Made by a program: the position numbers and the translations under genes
Assembly: GCA_025331445.1 (NCBI GenBank)
Contig: JAIWNE010000026.1
Coordinates: 124,001-188,000, forward strand
Source of the DNA: Blakeslea trispora
Lineage: Eukaryota > Mucoromycota > Mucoromycetes > Mucorales > Choanephoraceae
Reading direction: 5' to 3'
DNA: 64,000 nt
The notes under the pieces: generated by a model
What the model was told of the DNA's origin: nothing
Seen by the model: only the letters and a program-made list of their open reading frames with translations
The model's database searches: none
In this document: positions 1 to 10,604 of the stretch, in pieces
Layout: every line of letters starts with the position of its first letter
Numbering within the stretch: position 1 is the stretch's first letter

Positions 1-643
1 TAAGGCTCTTACTCTTATCAAGTTGTACGAAGAAGTTGGTGTCAACAAGGACCGTATCTTGATCAAGATTGCCTCTACCTGGGAAGGTATCCAAGCTGCT
101 CACATTCTCGAAACTCAACACGGTATCCACTGTAACTTGACTTTGTTGTTCGGTTTCGCCCAAGCTGTTGCCTGTGCTGAAGCTGGTGTCACTCTTATCT
201 CTCCCTTCGTTGGTCGTATCCTTGATTGGTTCAAGAAGAGCACTGGCGAAGACTACACTAGCTCCACTGACCCTGGTGTTGCCTCTGTCACCAAGATCTA
301 CAACTACTACAAGAAGTTCGGTTACAACACTATCGTTATGGGTGCTTCTTTCCGTAACACTGGTGAAATTGAAGAATTGGCTGGTTGCGATTTCTTGACT
401 ATCTCACCTGCTCTCTTAAAGTCTTTGCAAGACGACAAGAAGACTTTGGAACGCAAGTTGAGCCCTGAAAACGCAAAGACTACTGACCTCGAAAAGGTTA
501 CTTTCTTTAAGGATGAAAAGGCCTTCCGTTGGGAAATGAACCAAGATGCTATGGCTACCGAAAAGTTGTCTGAAGGTATCCGTAACTTTGCCAAGGATGG
601 CGTTAAGCTCGAAGATATGTTGAAGGAAAAGCTTGCTTTGTAA
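1..643 (+). CDS. TAL1: Transaldolase, 3' part
   Basis: C-terminal two thirds of transaldolase, the cytosolic pentose-phosphate enzyme that moves a dihydroxyacetone unit from sedoheptulose-7-phosphate to glyceraldehyde-3-phosphate. The frame is open from base 2, so the start lies outside the window. The Schiff-base lysine is in the motif [11 protein letters not shown], just after LYEEVGVN. Further family blocks follow: [26 protein letters not shown] and the sequence around VMGASFRN, ending with the helical tail MLKEKLAL. No intron is seen in the visible part. Codon use is strongly biased to C/T-ending and TTG/AAG codons, as expected of a highly expressed gene. The identification is secure; only the N-terminus is missing. 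Confidence 0.96.
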   Translation, partial: KALTLIKLYEEVGVNKDRILIKIASTWEGIQAAHILETQHGIHCNLTLLFGFAQAVACAEAGVTLISPFVGRILDWFKKSTGEDYTSSTDPGVASVTKIYNYYKKFGYNTIVMGASFRNTGEIEELAGCDFLTISPALLKSLQDDKKTLERKLSPENAKTTDLEKVTFFKDEKAFRWEMNQDAMATEKLSEGIRNFAKDGVKLEDMLKEKLAL

Positions 644-853
644 ATACTATATCCAATTTCTTAATGCATTATTCAATCAACTATTACAGTCAAACTTATT
701 GAAATTGGCGTTTTTGAAAAAAATAAATAAATGGTGGAAACTCAGAAATGATTGGCCCAAATGGAAAAATGATTTGTCCTTTAGTCTGTAGACAAATGTC
801 ATTGCATAATTGGCGTATAACAATACAAATTTATTGAAAGAAACTGGCAAAGC

Positions 854-1690
854 CTAAAATGATGCTTTGTTGAAACAGTCGATGATCTGACGCTTGGATT
901 GACTACAAAAACCATAAAGATCGCTAATAAGCACATTATTGCATGCGTCGGCAATTCTGCTAGATAGATTCTCCTCTGTCATCAATCTGTCACGCTTCAT
1001 TTCGCCTTTAACAATAGCTCAAAATCGCTCAATTGGGTTCAATTCAGGTGAATAAGGTGGCAAGTACATAACCCTATAGCCTCTGTCTTCGACTTTGCGA
1101 ACCATGGGCTTAGACTTATGAATCGATGCATTGTCAAGGACTAAGTAATGTCCTTTCATGCCCTCATCCATATCCATTATATCAAAAAGCTCGTTGATAA
1201 ACTTAACAAAATGAGCAGTTGTAATGCCTTTGGCTACAGGTTTGTTGCTCATGTCAGTTTCCTCTGTTGAAGGGTCAGATCTGACGACTTCAGCTGTAGT
1301 TCTTTTCTTTCCAGTGTTAGATTTTCTTTTTTTTTTTTCTTAGCAGCTTCTGTCTCTTTTCTTGGTGGAGGCTTTTTTCATAACCACATGCATAACAGCA
1401 GATGAATGTATGGCACCAATAACATTGTGAGAGGGCGATCTAGTTCTTGGCTGCTTTACTACAGCAATACTTCCCGACTTTTATCTAGCCCAGTTGTTTC
1501 TCATGTAAATATGGCTTCATCAATAAAAACACATTTTTCTGTATAACCTAGATCAGAGTCTTTCCATTTTATGAACCATTCATATCAAGTTTGCAGATTC
1601 TCTGCTGAATATAGATCTGGCATTCGATCAGCAGTAAATTCTTCATGTTAAAGTATATAAAGTTGACTGCTGCTATAGATGATTCATCCA
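854..1690 (-). pseudogene. Decayed IS630/Tc1-mariner-type DDE transposase
   Basis: Remnant of a DDE-superfamily endonuclease. Read on the minus strand it keeps the first acidic block (FIDEA, about 1530), the second (LVLDNASIHKS, about 1130) and the third (YLPPYSPELNPIERF, about 1025-1060). The last block is followed in the same frame by a C-terminal tail that ends at a TAG at 854-856. It is broken. A TGA at 1019-1021 sits where family members have Trp after NPIERF. A TAA interrupts the region near 1480. Shifts in at least two A-runs (T-runs at about 1327-1338 and 1374 on the plus strand) are needed to join the segments. The 5' boundary is uncertain. It lies between transaldolase and unassigned DNA, and I saw no clear terminal inverted repeats. 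Confidence 0.85.
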
Positions 1691-2855
1691 ACACACAAGT
1701 AAAGAAATCAATATAAGACCTTGTTTATTTGCCTAAAAATTTCAAAAGTTGAGACGTTAAAAAAGATACATCCCCAATTCACTCAGATCACCAAAGAGCG
1801 AATGCTGTTTCTCTTTGCCAATGTAGGATGAGAAAAAGAATCATTTTGTTTGTCTGTATAAAGCTATGTCTCTACAAATCAAAGATAAAATAAAGTAGCG
1901 TTCCAAAAACACAAAAGACTAAGCTTATTGTTTGATATTGTGTTGTTCTATGAAAGAAGGAGACTATCGTGCTGACAAGAGCGGAGCATACATTTTTGTC
2001 AGCAAGGTTTTCTTCTTTAAAGACGTCTTGGTACAAATACTTTTTGTTTTGCTCCTGAGATAAAAGTAACCAACCAAAATAAACAAAACAGCTCTAACAG
2101 GTGTGTTGAATGTCTTCTCGGCCAAGGAGAACCATTTTTAAGTGCTTTTCTTTTGTGGAAGGAGTTAGGTTCAATGTGTCACTTGTCATATTTATGCTGG
2201 TATTAATTTCTAACATTCTCAAATGTATTCCGAATGAATGTTATAGCCATCTTTCTAATTGCGCAAGATGACTAAGGAGAAGGTCTTGAGGACTTTTAAA
2301 AATCAATAGACTTATGCTTCAAATACATGGTCTAATGAAGATCAAGACAGCATCTCTTTCTTTTGAATTTAAAAACAGCCTTTTTTTATTTTTAGAAAAA
2401 GGGTTTCTTTTCCATAGACTTACTATCTAGAGATATTATAAGGGTTGTCAAGAACAGGGAGACTGTATTTCTTTCATATGACTCTTGAGTCTGTCAATTA
2501 CTCTCCCCAGGTTTCATCCTAGCATATACTGCTTTTATCCCTTTGCTGATATCAATTACAGTTACCTTCTTCAGACAACTTATTTTGTAAAAGAAAGAAA
2601 GAAAGGTGCTTCATGTTCTATTACTGAGAGCTACTATGGCCAGTCGCTTTTTTTCCTTTAGTTTATTCAGTTGTTTTCTTTTTTGATTGAACGAGCAATT
2701 TCTAAATAAAGTGTGAAAGGGATGGATATAAAAGGAGTGATTTATGAAAGAACAAAAAAAAAAAAAGATAAAGAAGCATGCCCCAATTGTATGCGTAAAT
2801 TCCAATGCTGTTTTTTGTAATAAAACACACCTGTAATGAACAAGTCAAATTACTG
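1691..2855. other. Intergenic, no gene recognised
   Basis: About 1.1 kb of AT-rich DNA with frequent stops in all frames. The only ORF over 60 codons (2611-2805, minus) is low-complexity Phe/Lys-rich sequence and is not convincing. The left edge may include more of the decayed transposase. Confidence 0.5.
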
Positions 2856-3563
2856 CTATTTAGAGAAACAAGCTTCAGGTTCAGAATGAGATGATGACAA
2901 CTGCTGGCTAGATTTTTTCAGCAGTGTGGATGTAGAGTTCTTGGAGGCGCTTTCTAGTGTCAGCCTTAGTTGAACACTAGGAGGCTGATTCTTTAGAAAC
3001 TCCATATCGTAGTAATGATGTGATTGCGCTATGGTGGAATTATTAGAAGACCACCCAGAATTCACAGAGTTTTTACTATGAATGCTGCTATTGCTATTTC
3101 GGCTATGACTACTCTCAGGCGTTGATATCTTTTCTTGAGTATAGACGATTGGTGGATGTATGTTCCATTCCAGATCTGCTTCTTGTAGTTGCTTATGTCG
3201 ATTTTCGAACGAAAAAGGCCCCGTCTTTCCTAATCGATGCATTTTTGTCTCGTCTACTTTGCGACGAATTTTATTGCAATTTAATATAAAACATGTCAGA
3301 AACACAAGTAAAATAACAACAACAATCGTAAATGGACCCCATGTAGTTGTGGGTATTCTTTCAGATGTAGCAAGTTGCTCAGTGTGTACACTGGGTGGTA
3401 ATGTATGTATCACTGACGGACGATCTAAATGTGAAGTTACTTTTTGTGGACTTGATGTCATGGATTTATTAGGATTTTGCGCATTTGTTGTAGGTGAACT
3501 TTTCATCAAAGCAAGAGAAAAAGATGAAGGTAAATGTATTGATAATGAAAAGAAAGAAAACAA
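2856..3563 (-). CDS. Small single-pass type-I membrane protein, uncharacterised
   Basis: A 235-residue single-exon ORF with the layout of a small type-I membrane protein. The N-terminus is hydrophobic and signal-peptide-like (about residues 1-20). A Ser/Thr/Pro-rich extracellular segment follows (21-75). One strong transmembrane helix runs from about 76 to 96 (core TIVVVILLVFLTCFIL) and is followed by a basic stop-transfer segment (NCNKIRRK). The cytosolic tail of about 135 residues is Ser/Asn-rich and probably disordered. No enzymatic domain is seen. Such an architecture fits a cell-wall sensor or mating/signalling protein, but no Cys-rich WSC-type domain is present, so I assign no function. 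The alternative start at the second Met would remove the signal peptide. Confidence 0.6.
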   Translation of the reverse strand: MFSFFSLSIHLPSSFSLALMKSSPTTNAQNPNKSMTSSPQKVTSHLDRPSVIHTLPPSVHTEQLATSERIPTTTWGPFTIVVVILLVFLTCFILNCNKIRRKVDETKMHRLGKTGPFSFENRHKQLQEADLEWNIHPPIVYTQEKISTPESSHSRNSNSSIHSKNSVNSGWSSNNSTIAQSHHYYDMEFLKNQPPSVQLRLTLESASKNSTSTLLKKSSQQLSSSHSEPEACFSK

Positions 3564-4090
3564 AGCAAACTAGAATATCTAAAAGGAGCTTGACTTTATG
3601 TAACAGCCAGAAGGAATAAGCGACTGAAAGAAAGAAGGAGAGAGGAAAGGGTATGTTCAAGGGGATGCACCCAGTTAGACATTTCTAATAATAAAGTTGA
3701 TCTGTTTGGCTCTGAACAAAAAAAAAAGGTACGCTTTACACTGTGTTTATATCAATTCCAATCTGGCAATAAGAAATTGCCACAGCTAAGACATCAAACA
3801 GAAGTAAAGCAATCGAAAACGTGCAGCCTCTCGAATACTGCCCTCCCTTAAACAATGATGATCTCTCCCTCTGTCTGAAAAGATACTGCCTTTGTTTCAT
3901 CTGAATAGTGTATGAATGCTACAAATTATGATGTTCAAAATTCATTTAAGCTTTTTTTACCCAAAAAAGAAAAACTTGAAGTTATCTTCACATTTGTATT
4001 TGAGATTGATCAAATGCATTCTTTATGTATAGAACGGAGTTACTGTTTTTCATTAAGTTATTTTTTTTAATCTCACAATTACAAAAAGAT
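3564..4090. other. Intergenic, no gene recognised
   Basis: Upstream side of the membrane-protein gene and downstream of the dehydrogenase gene. It is AT-rich and contains only short ORFs with low-complexity or antisense character. Confidence 0.4.
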
Positions 4091-5893
4091 TTAATGTAAA
4101 GTAGGCATAGAGACAGAAGCACGGGTATGTTCAGCATCACTCTCTTTCCACAAAGAAGTAATGGTCTTGGGCTTTGTATAGAACAGAATACCACTCTTAC
4201 CGTAAAAGTTCATGTCACCCAAAATGGATCCACGACTACCGGTGAATGAGAAAGGAGGAACAGGTACAGGAATAGGTACGTTAATACCCACTTGACCAAC
4301 ATCGATTTCGTGCTCAAACTTGCGAGCAGTAGGTCCAGAGTTGGTAAAGATGGCAGTTCCGTTACCGTAAGGATTAGAGTTAATCAGCTCAATGGCTTCA
4401 TCTAAAGTATCCACCTGAAGACAGACTAAAACGGGACCAAAGATTTCTTCTCTGTAACACTCCATGTTTGTCTTGACATTGGACAGCAAAGTAGGGCCAA
4501 CAAAGTTACCCTTTTCATAACCCTTTACAGAAATACCACGACCATCCAACAACAAGTCAGCACCTTCGTTTACACCGCTCTGAATCAATCTTTCAACACG
4601 CTCCTTTGATTGTACGGTGATCAAGGGACCTACATCTGTATCAGGATCCATACCATAGCCAACCTTTAGTTGACGAGCACGCTCAGCCAATTCAGGTAAC
4701 CAATCCTTGGTTTCACCTACGCAGACCAAGGTACTCAAGGCCATACAACGCTGACCTGCAGCGCCAAAAGCAGCACCGGCAATGGCGTTCAAGGCGGCTT
4801 GCTTGTTAGCATCAGGCAACAAGACAGCATGGTTCTTGGCACCCAAGTTGGCTTGAACACGCTTGCCATTGGCATTACCACGTGTATAGATGTGTTCACC
4901 AGCACGGTCAGAACCAACAAATGAGATAGCCTTAATCTGGGGTTCATCACAGATAAAGTTGACGCAGTCTACAGCACCATGAACAACGTTCAAGACACCA
5001 TCAGGTACACCGGCTTCAGCAGCCAACTTGGCCAACATCATCATGGCTCCAGGATCACGTTCAGATGGCTTCATGACGATGGAGTTACCAGCTGCAATAG
5101 CCAAGGGGAACATCCAGAGAGGAATCATGGCGGGGAAGTTGAATGGACAGATACCGGCCACAACGCCCAAAGGTTCACGGTACATATCTAGTGGATAGAT
5201 TGTGTTAGCCTATATATACTTTAGTGTGTACCACACAAATCATCAGCTTATCTTACATGTTTCCATATCTTTTGCTACTGTCAGCTTTTCACCCATCAAC
5301 AAACTAGTTAATGAACAAGCTTGTTCAACTACTTGAAGACCACGGAAAACATCGCCCTTGGCATCGACAAAGGTCTTGCCTTGTTCCTGAACAATGTTTT
5401 CAGCAATAGCATCATGATTTTGACGAATTAAATATTGAAGATCCATCATGACTTTTTGACGCGCAAGGACAGTTGTCTTTTTCCATTCACGAGCAGCAGC
5501 AGCAGCAGCGTCTGTTGCTTCTTTGAGTTCTTCTTGTGTGGTTTCAGGTACATAACTGATCAATTCTTGAGTTGCCTAGAGACAAGCAAAATTAGAAAAT
5601 CAAAAGATGTGATTTATGCCTATGTGCTTACAGGATTACGCAACTCGATCCATTTGTCTGTCTTGGATTCGGTGAACTTGCCGTTGATATAGTTCTTTAC
5701 AGTCTCTACGCCAGAAACTCTTTGAAGAGCAGGGAACTGTGTGCTGAAAGCTCTGTAAGCATAAGGAGTGTTTCTATCAAGAGCATCGTATGAGTCATTA
5801 TTTTGTTGTCATTAAAGTATCACATTTCTTGTATCTAAAAGAAAGTTACCTTCTAATGGTAGATGAAGAGGATCTCAAGATGGACGAAATCAT
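4091..5893 (-). CDS. Methylmalonate-semialdehyde dehydrogenase (acylating), mitochondrial
   Basis: ALDH6-type enzyme that oxidises methylmalonate and malonate semialdehydes to propionyl-/acetyl-CoA in mitochondrial valine and pyrimidine catabolism. Four exons: 5893-5850, 5752-5632, 5575-5257 and 5187-4091. All junctions are GT-AG and keep phase, giving 526 residues, the normal length. The first 14-20 residues ([17 protein letters not shown]) are Ser/Arg-rich, as in a mitochondrial transit peptide. Signatures in order: [42 protein letters not shown], and the catalytic Cys in AGQRCMA at about residue 309. As expected for this CoA-dependent family, the ordinary ALDH pattern is replaced by MMSDH blocks such as [14 protein letters not shown]. 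It converges on nothing close; the upstream region is long. Confidence 0.95.
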
Positions 5894-7314
5894 TGTACGA
5901 GAGTGTGAGAAAAAAATCGTCTATAAGATAGAAAGAAAAAAAAATATTAAGACTGGATGATTCTTTGGGTTATTTATAATGCATTGACCGTGCGAAAAAA
6001 CAACTTGAAGTTCAAAATTTGAAAACCGCTTTAGGATAAATTACTGAATAACTCAAGTATCTCAAGGAGCTAAAACCGAAGCTTCAGCAGATAACCAACT
6101 CCTCTTTTGAGGCGCACTTGTGCTTTACCTGGGACCCTTTTTCTTTCTTAAGAAAAGGCCCAAAATAACAGTGATATGATCCATGGTTCCATTCAGCTAT
6201 TTGTTAAGTCCGAAATAACTCGAAAAGTAGTAATCGAGTGTTGGCTTTTATCAGCTAAGTTAAGCGGTTAAAATAGTGCATACTGTGCGCTTATTATGAT
6301 GTAAAAAAAATAGAAAGAAAGAAGAAATCTATAAAGCAAATGCTTATACCTATATTGCCCTTTCAGCATTTATTTTAGATTGTAAGATGGCTTTACTAAA
6401 TAAGTTGTTTTTTCTCTTTCTCTAAGGGAATATTGAGTATCACAAAAAAATGGATGGTTGAACAATAGATGTTTGTACATTATGAGAAAAGCTCTTATGA
6501 ACTTGTAAGCAAACTGAACTACAGCAAGTCACTTTTGATATACAGAATAGAGAGCAGCTCATTCTCAAAAGGCCTCTACACCTCAAACTAATATAAGGTT
6601 AGCCCCATCAAACTCAAAATGATTCATCTTATCCAGCTTATTGAATTTATCAGCAACCATCTTTAAGCAAAGTACCTGTGTAAAAAGAAGTCTAATTTGT
6701 AGCAATGGCTCTTTTCATTTATACCAACAATGTCAAACAGACCTCTTATTGTTTGAGTGGACATCAAGATTAATACAAGTCAGTGTTGTCACTTTGTTGT
6801 TTTTTCTTCAACAGAGTTCACTACCAACTTTATCTGTTCTCTCCATTTAACTGCATTGTGTCTATAAAAGCTAGATTGTTTACTTGTTTTGTATCTTCTC
6901 CTTCCTTCATTTTATCGCCTGTTGTTGCTAATCTCAATTTCAATGGCCTTTTCTGAATAAAGTGTACATGGTGATACAAACACATTCATTTCTAATACAG
7001 ATGTGCTTTTCGTCCATTGTCTCTACTTTTGATATGAACATACTATCATTGACAGAGAGCTGAAATAATCTATCATACCACATTATTACAACTGAAAGGA
7101 GATACAATGACTCCCTTATCAAGGACTTGTTTAAGCATTGGAAAGGTCAAACAACAACAACAAAAAAGGGGAAGAAAAGATAGAGTGAACAAACTCATGG
7201 ACAACATCTTTTTTTAATATTAAAAAACAATGGCTTTATAAAAGGTTGATTCAATGTTCTTGGCTTTCAACTATTGCTTACTCTTTTTCTCTTTCTTTCT
7301 CCAAATCGCTTTCT
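5894..7314. other. Intergenic, no gene recognised
   Basis: About 1.4 kb between the divergent dehydrogenase and LIM genes. It should hold both promoters. ORFs at 6641-6850 (+) and 6940-7122 (-) have no recognisable family and poor composition. Confidence 0.4.
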
Positions 7315-7590
7315 ATGATGAAATCAATGGGATGTCCTACTTGTTCTAAAACCGTCTATTTCAATGAAAGAATAGAAGTCAATAAACGCACGTATCATAA
7401 AATATGTTTCAAGGTAACGCAAAGAAGTATATAAATATATAAGCCTATAGTTTATTTAAAAAGATAGAGTTTATAGTGTAAAGGTCATGGCTGTCGTCTT
7501 ACGTTAGCTAATTTCTATGATCACAACGGAGAGCTTTTTTGTTCAAAGCATGTACCTAAACTACAAGCCATCTTATCATTTAAACCATAA
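7315..7590 (+). CDS. Small single LIM-domain protein
   Basis: Two exons, 7315-7413 and 7477-7590 (intron GTAACG...TATAG), encode about 70 residues that are almost entirely one LIM zinc-binding domain. The first zinc module reads C-P-T-C ... Y-H-K-I-C. The second starts FKCKGH, with His in a position usually Cys, and ends near FCSKH. Spacing between the eight ligands matches LIM domains of the CRIP type, including the aromatic block VYFNERI. LIM domains mediate protein-protein contacts in cytoskeletal and transcription complexes; the partner is unknown. I chose the Met-Met start at 7315 because the upstream in-frame extension is hydrophobic and low-complexity, but a longer N-terminus cannot be excluded. 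The stop codon directly abuts the stop of the convergent NRAMP gene. Confidence 0.75.
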
Positions 7591-9438
7591 CTATTTGTCC
7601 TTTTGACTATCTAATGGAATGTAGATCAAATAGACCACAAAAGCAAAATAAATTACACTAAACAAAATGCCAAACAAGGGCCAGTTCATGTCTTGTAGGT
7701 AATTGATGAACAGATGAACATTGAATCCAATGACAATAAAGGAAATAGACCAACAGATCCAATTTGTACATTGAGAATTTTGAAAGGCATCTGTCATGAC
7801 TTTTTTTGAGGCTGTCAATTTCAAAATAGGTATAATAGCAGTAGGAAGACAAAGACTATAACGATTCATCTAGCAAATGAGTATATACCCATCTCACTCC
7901 CTTCTTGTCTCTTCATAAGCCTACCTTTGCAATACATTCAAAAACTCACCCATTGTATCAAATCGTTCTACAGCCAAGATGGCTACCAACATACTAGGGA
8001 CTAGGGCAATAGCACGAGTCAAGGCAATGCGATGCCATTGTTTTTTAAAAATAGCTCCTAAAAATCCTTCTACTACCTACATTAAAAAAATTATATTTTA
8101 GTATGAGTTAGTTGCTTGATTTTGTACAAGTTGCTATGTCTATTTTTTACATATTGTCCTGCCAAAGTACCAGTCATGGTGGAGCTCTGGCCTGCAGCTA
8201 ATATGCCTAGAGCCCAAAAATATTTAGCACTATGACCTAATGTATTGGACAAGACTTGAGAGGCATCATAGAGACCAGGCAGCTCAGTGATCGTCTGTCC
8301 TGGTCTATAGAACACTTGAGCAAATACAGCCACAATAGCCAGATTGATCAGATAAGAAATAAACAGAGCCAAGGTGGATTCGATAGCAAAATAATAATTG
8401 GCTTCTTGTTTCTTTTTTACAGATGGATGATCGCCTAAATGCCGTGACATGACAAGTGCACTAAATAGAAACTCCTATTTAAACCCTTTCTTCATTCCTC
8501 CTTATTTTTTGTCCTTTTTTTTTACCTATGTAAAAACATGTTATGTGGCATAATGACAGCACCCACCATACCCACTGCCTGTACTCTTGCCTCAGAGGGT
8601 ATAGTAGGGATCAAGATGCCATTCAGAATAGAGGATAGGCTTGGATGAGAAGCGAACATTTCAATCCAAAAGCAAACAATCATGATACCAATTAGAGATA
8701 TAAAGAAAGCTTCAATCTTACGTACACCAAATTGTTGTAGCCACATAAAGAAGAAAGTATCGGTTGCTGTGATCATGACACCTACCCAGAGTTGAATCCC
8801 GAAAATGATCTTGATGGCGATGGCTGTACCGATAATTTCTTGAATATCTGATCCGATAATCGCTAATTGAGTAAACATCCATATCACCATGGCAGTAGGG
8901 CTCTTGTAGTTCTTGCGTACAAGTTGAGCAAGATGATGCTGAGTCACCACGCCTAATTTGGCTGACAAAATCTGAATGGCCAAACCTATTATTTTTTGTT
9001 TGTGAATTTCGGAAAAAGACTCAAGTGATCTCCATAGTTACCAGCCACGTGTGACCAAAACAATAGCCATAGTAACTTGTATCCGGCAATAGCACCTGCT
9101 TGTAAGTCAGACTCAAGATTGCCTGGATCTAAATAAGCAATAGCCCTATTCATTATTATGGGGATGAATACATCAATTCATATAAGCAAGAAAAATAGAT
9201 TTACATGAGCCAGCCTATAGTTTTAGTGATTAAATGAGGGTATTGATATTATTGCAATTTATTCTTTTTGCTTACCAGGACCAGTATACCGCATGAGTTT
9301 TTTAAATGAAAAGCCATTGTCGAAATCTTCTTGTTCAATGCTGACTTGACCTTTGATGTCAATCTCTACACTAGAACTAATAGCCTGGTAGTCTGTTGCC
9401 TCTCTCAAGAGTGATGAAGCTTCTTCCAAGGCAGTCAT
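7591..9438 (-). CDS. NRAMP-family divalent metal transporter
   Basis: Proton-coupled Mn/Fe transporter of the NRAMP/Smf family, 487 residues with about 11-12 membrane helices. Seven exons fit the family alignment: 9438-9276, 9214-9205, 9145-9042, 8985-8526, 8460-8151, 8076-7925 and 7855-7591. The second exon is only 10 nt long; it is needed to read [13 protein letters not shown] continuously. Metal-site motifs are present: DPGN in TM1 (residues 64-67) and MPHN in TM6 (about 238-241), the latter followed by [17 protein letters not shown] also matches the family. The last splice uses an acceptor inside the longer ORF, so the apparent MNRY start there is intronic. Localisation (plasma membrane, vacuole or endosome) cannot be told from sequence. 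Confidence 0.93.
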
Positions 9439-10215
9439 CGCTACTTTATTGTACAGTCAAAATAATTAATAAAAATGTAGGAAGAGAGAGAGAGAGGCTA
9501 GCATAATGCGGAGTTCTTAATAGGGAAAAAAATGCAAAATGTAGACTATGGAGTACATGCTTGTTGACAATGATAAGCGTATTTCTTTGTTTGTCTCTCT
9601 TCATCATATAAAATGAAAAAGAGTTCTTTTTTCTTCTCCTTGCTTTTAAAGGAAAAAAAAAAGAGAAAAATGGGCGAAAATACGCTCCTGCTCCAACAAG
9701 GTTTTTATTTGTTTATCCTGAATCTAAAGTGAGAAAATAAGAATGGTGAGAAAGATGTTATTTACAAACAGACAACAGGAATCTTTGTAACCTTTGTCTT
9801 TGATATCTCTATGCATTGAACACTCTTTCGATCTTTCTTATTGTGTAAACTATCTGGTATAGTCATATCTGAATCCGAAGCCACCAAACAGTCTCAAAAA
9901 AGTGTTCACGCCTGTCTCAATTATTTGCCTAGATTCAAGCAAGATTTGATTTTCTCAGTGCAACCGCCTTTGGCATAAACAACAAAACTTGTATCTCAAT
10001 CTATTGAAATGGAGCATATCAGACAACAAAAGTCTTTTATGGGCTTCCTGGAGCAATGCCTTTTTAATGATAATCATGTAGCCTTTTATTTTTGAATGCG
10101 TGCTTATTTGCTTGAGAGCTGATTTCGGGAAGCTAATGTAATAATACAACCTGCTTTTATTTCTCAAGCACACCTGGATCTAGTTTGACACTAACTTTCT
10201 TTTTCCTTCTTTTAC

Positions 10216-10289
10216 AATAGCTGCTCGGTTTATGGGTGTTTAACTTTTTTTTTTATAAGACCTCACTCTTAAACCGAGCAACTGCTATA
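10216..10289. repeat. Palindromic MITE-like element
   Basis: Arms read AGCTGCTCGGTTTATGGGTG and, inverted, CACTCTTAAACCGAGCAACT, separated by an A/T-rich loop with GACCTCACT. The arm core resembles the AGTCGCTCTATTTAAGG arms of the elements near 41.6 and 49.7 kb. The GACCTCACT block also occurs in the 41.6 kb element. Confidence 0.6.
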
Positions 10290-10524
10290 TACAGTTCGCA
10301 TGCTTAAGATATTTAGTAATCTAAAAGACTCATATCCTGCCATTGGAAACCCCATCTCCTTTTTATTCGTCTGACTGTATTCATGTAGCTCTACAATACC
10401 TACTTTATAATGATTTGATTTTTCCTCACTTTTTTCGTTACACGAGAATACGTGCAACAAATAAAACAAACCATTTTTAATTTTTTGATTGGCTGCGACA
10501 TTACATTTTGAGAAGCACTCTACT

Positions 10525-10604
10525 TTCCAATTTTTTCTATCTCTTTTTTTTTCATCTTTTCTTTCTCTTTTTCTTTCTTTTTTTTTTTTAATATTAATTT
10601 TATC
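10525..10604 (+). promoter_or_regulatory. CT-rich leader upstream of the E1 start
   Basis: A pyrimidine-rich tract (runs of CTTT and T) ends just before the ATG of the E1 gene. Such tracts are common in promoters and 5' leaders of highly expressed fungal genes. A specific factor site is not visible. Confidence 0.35.

Larger units (their letters stand above)
9439..10604. other. Divergent intergenic region
   Basis: About 1.2 kb between NRAMP and the E1 gene, holding both promoters and a short palindromic element at 10216-10289. ORFs at 9955-10173 and 10269-10469 (-) overlap the palindrome or are low quality and are not called. Confidence 0.4.
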
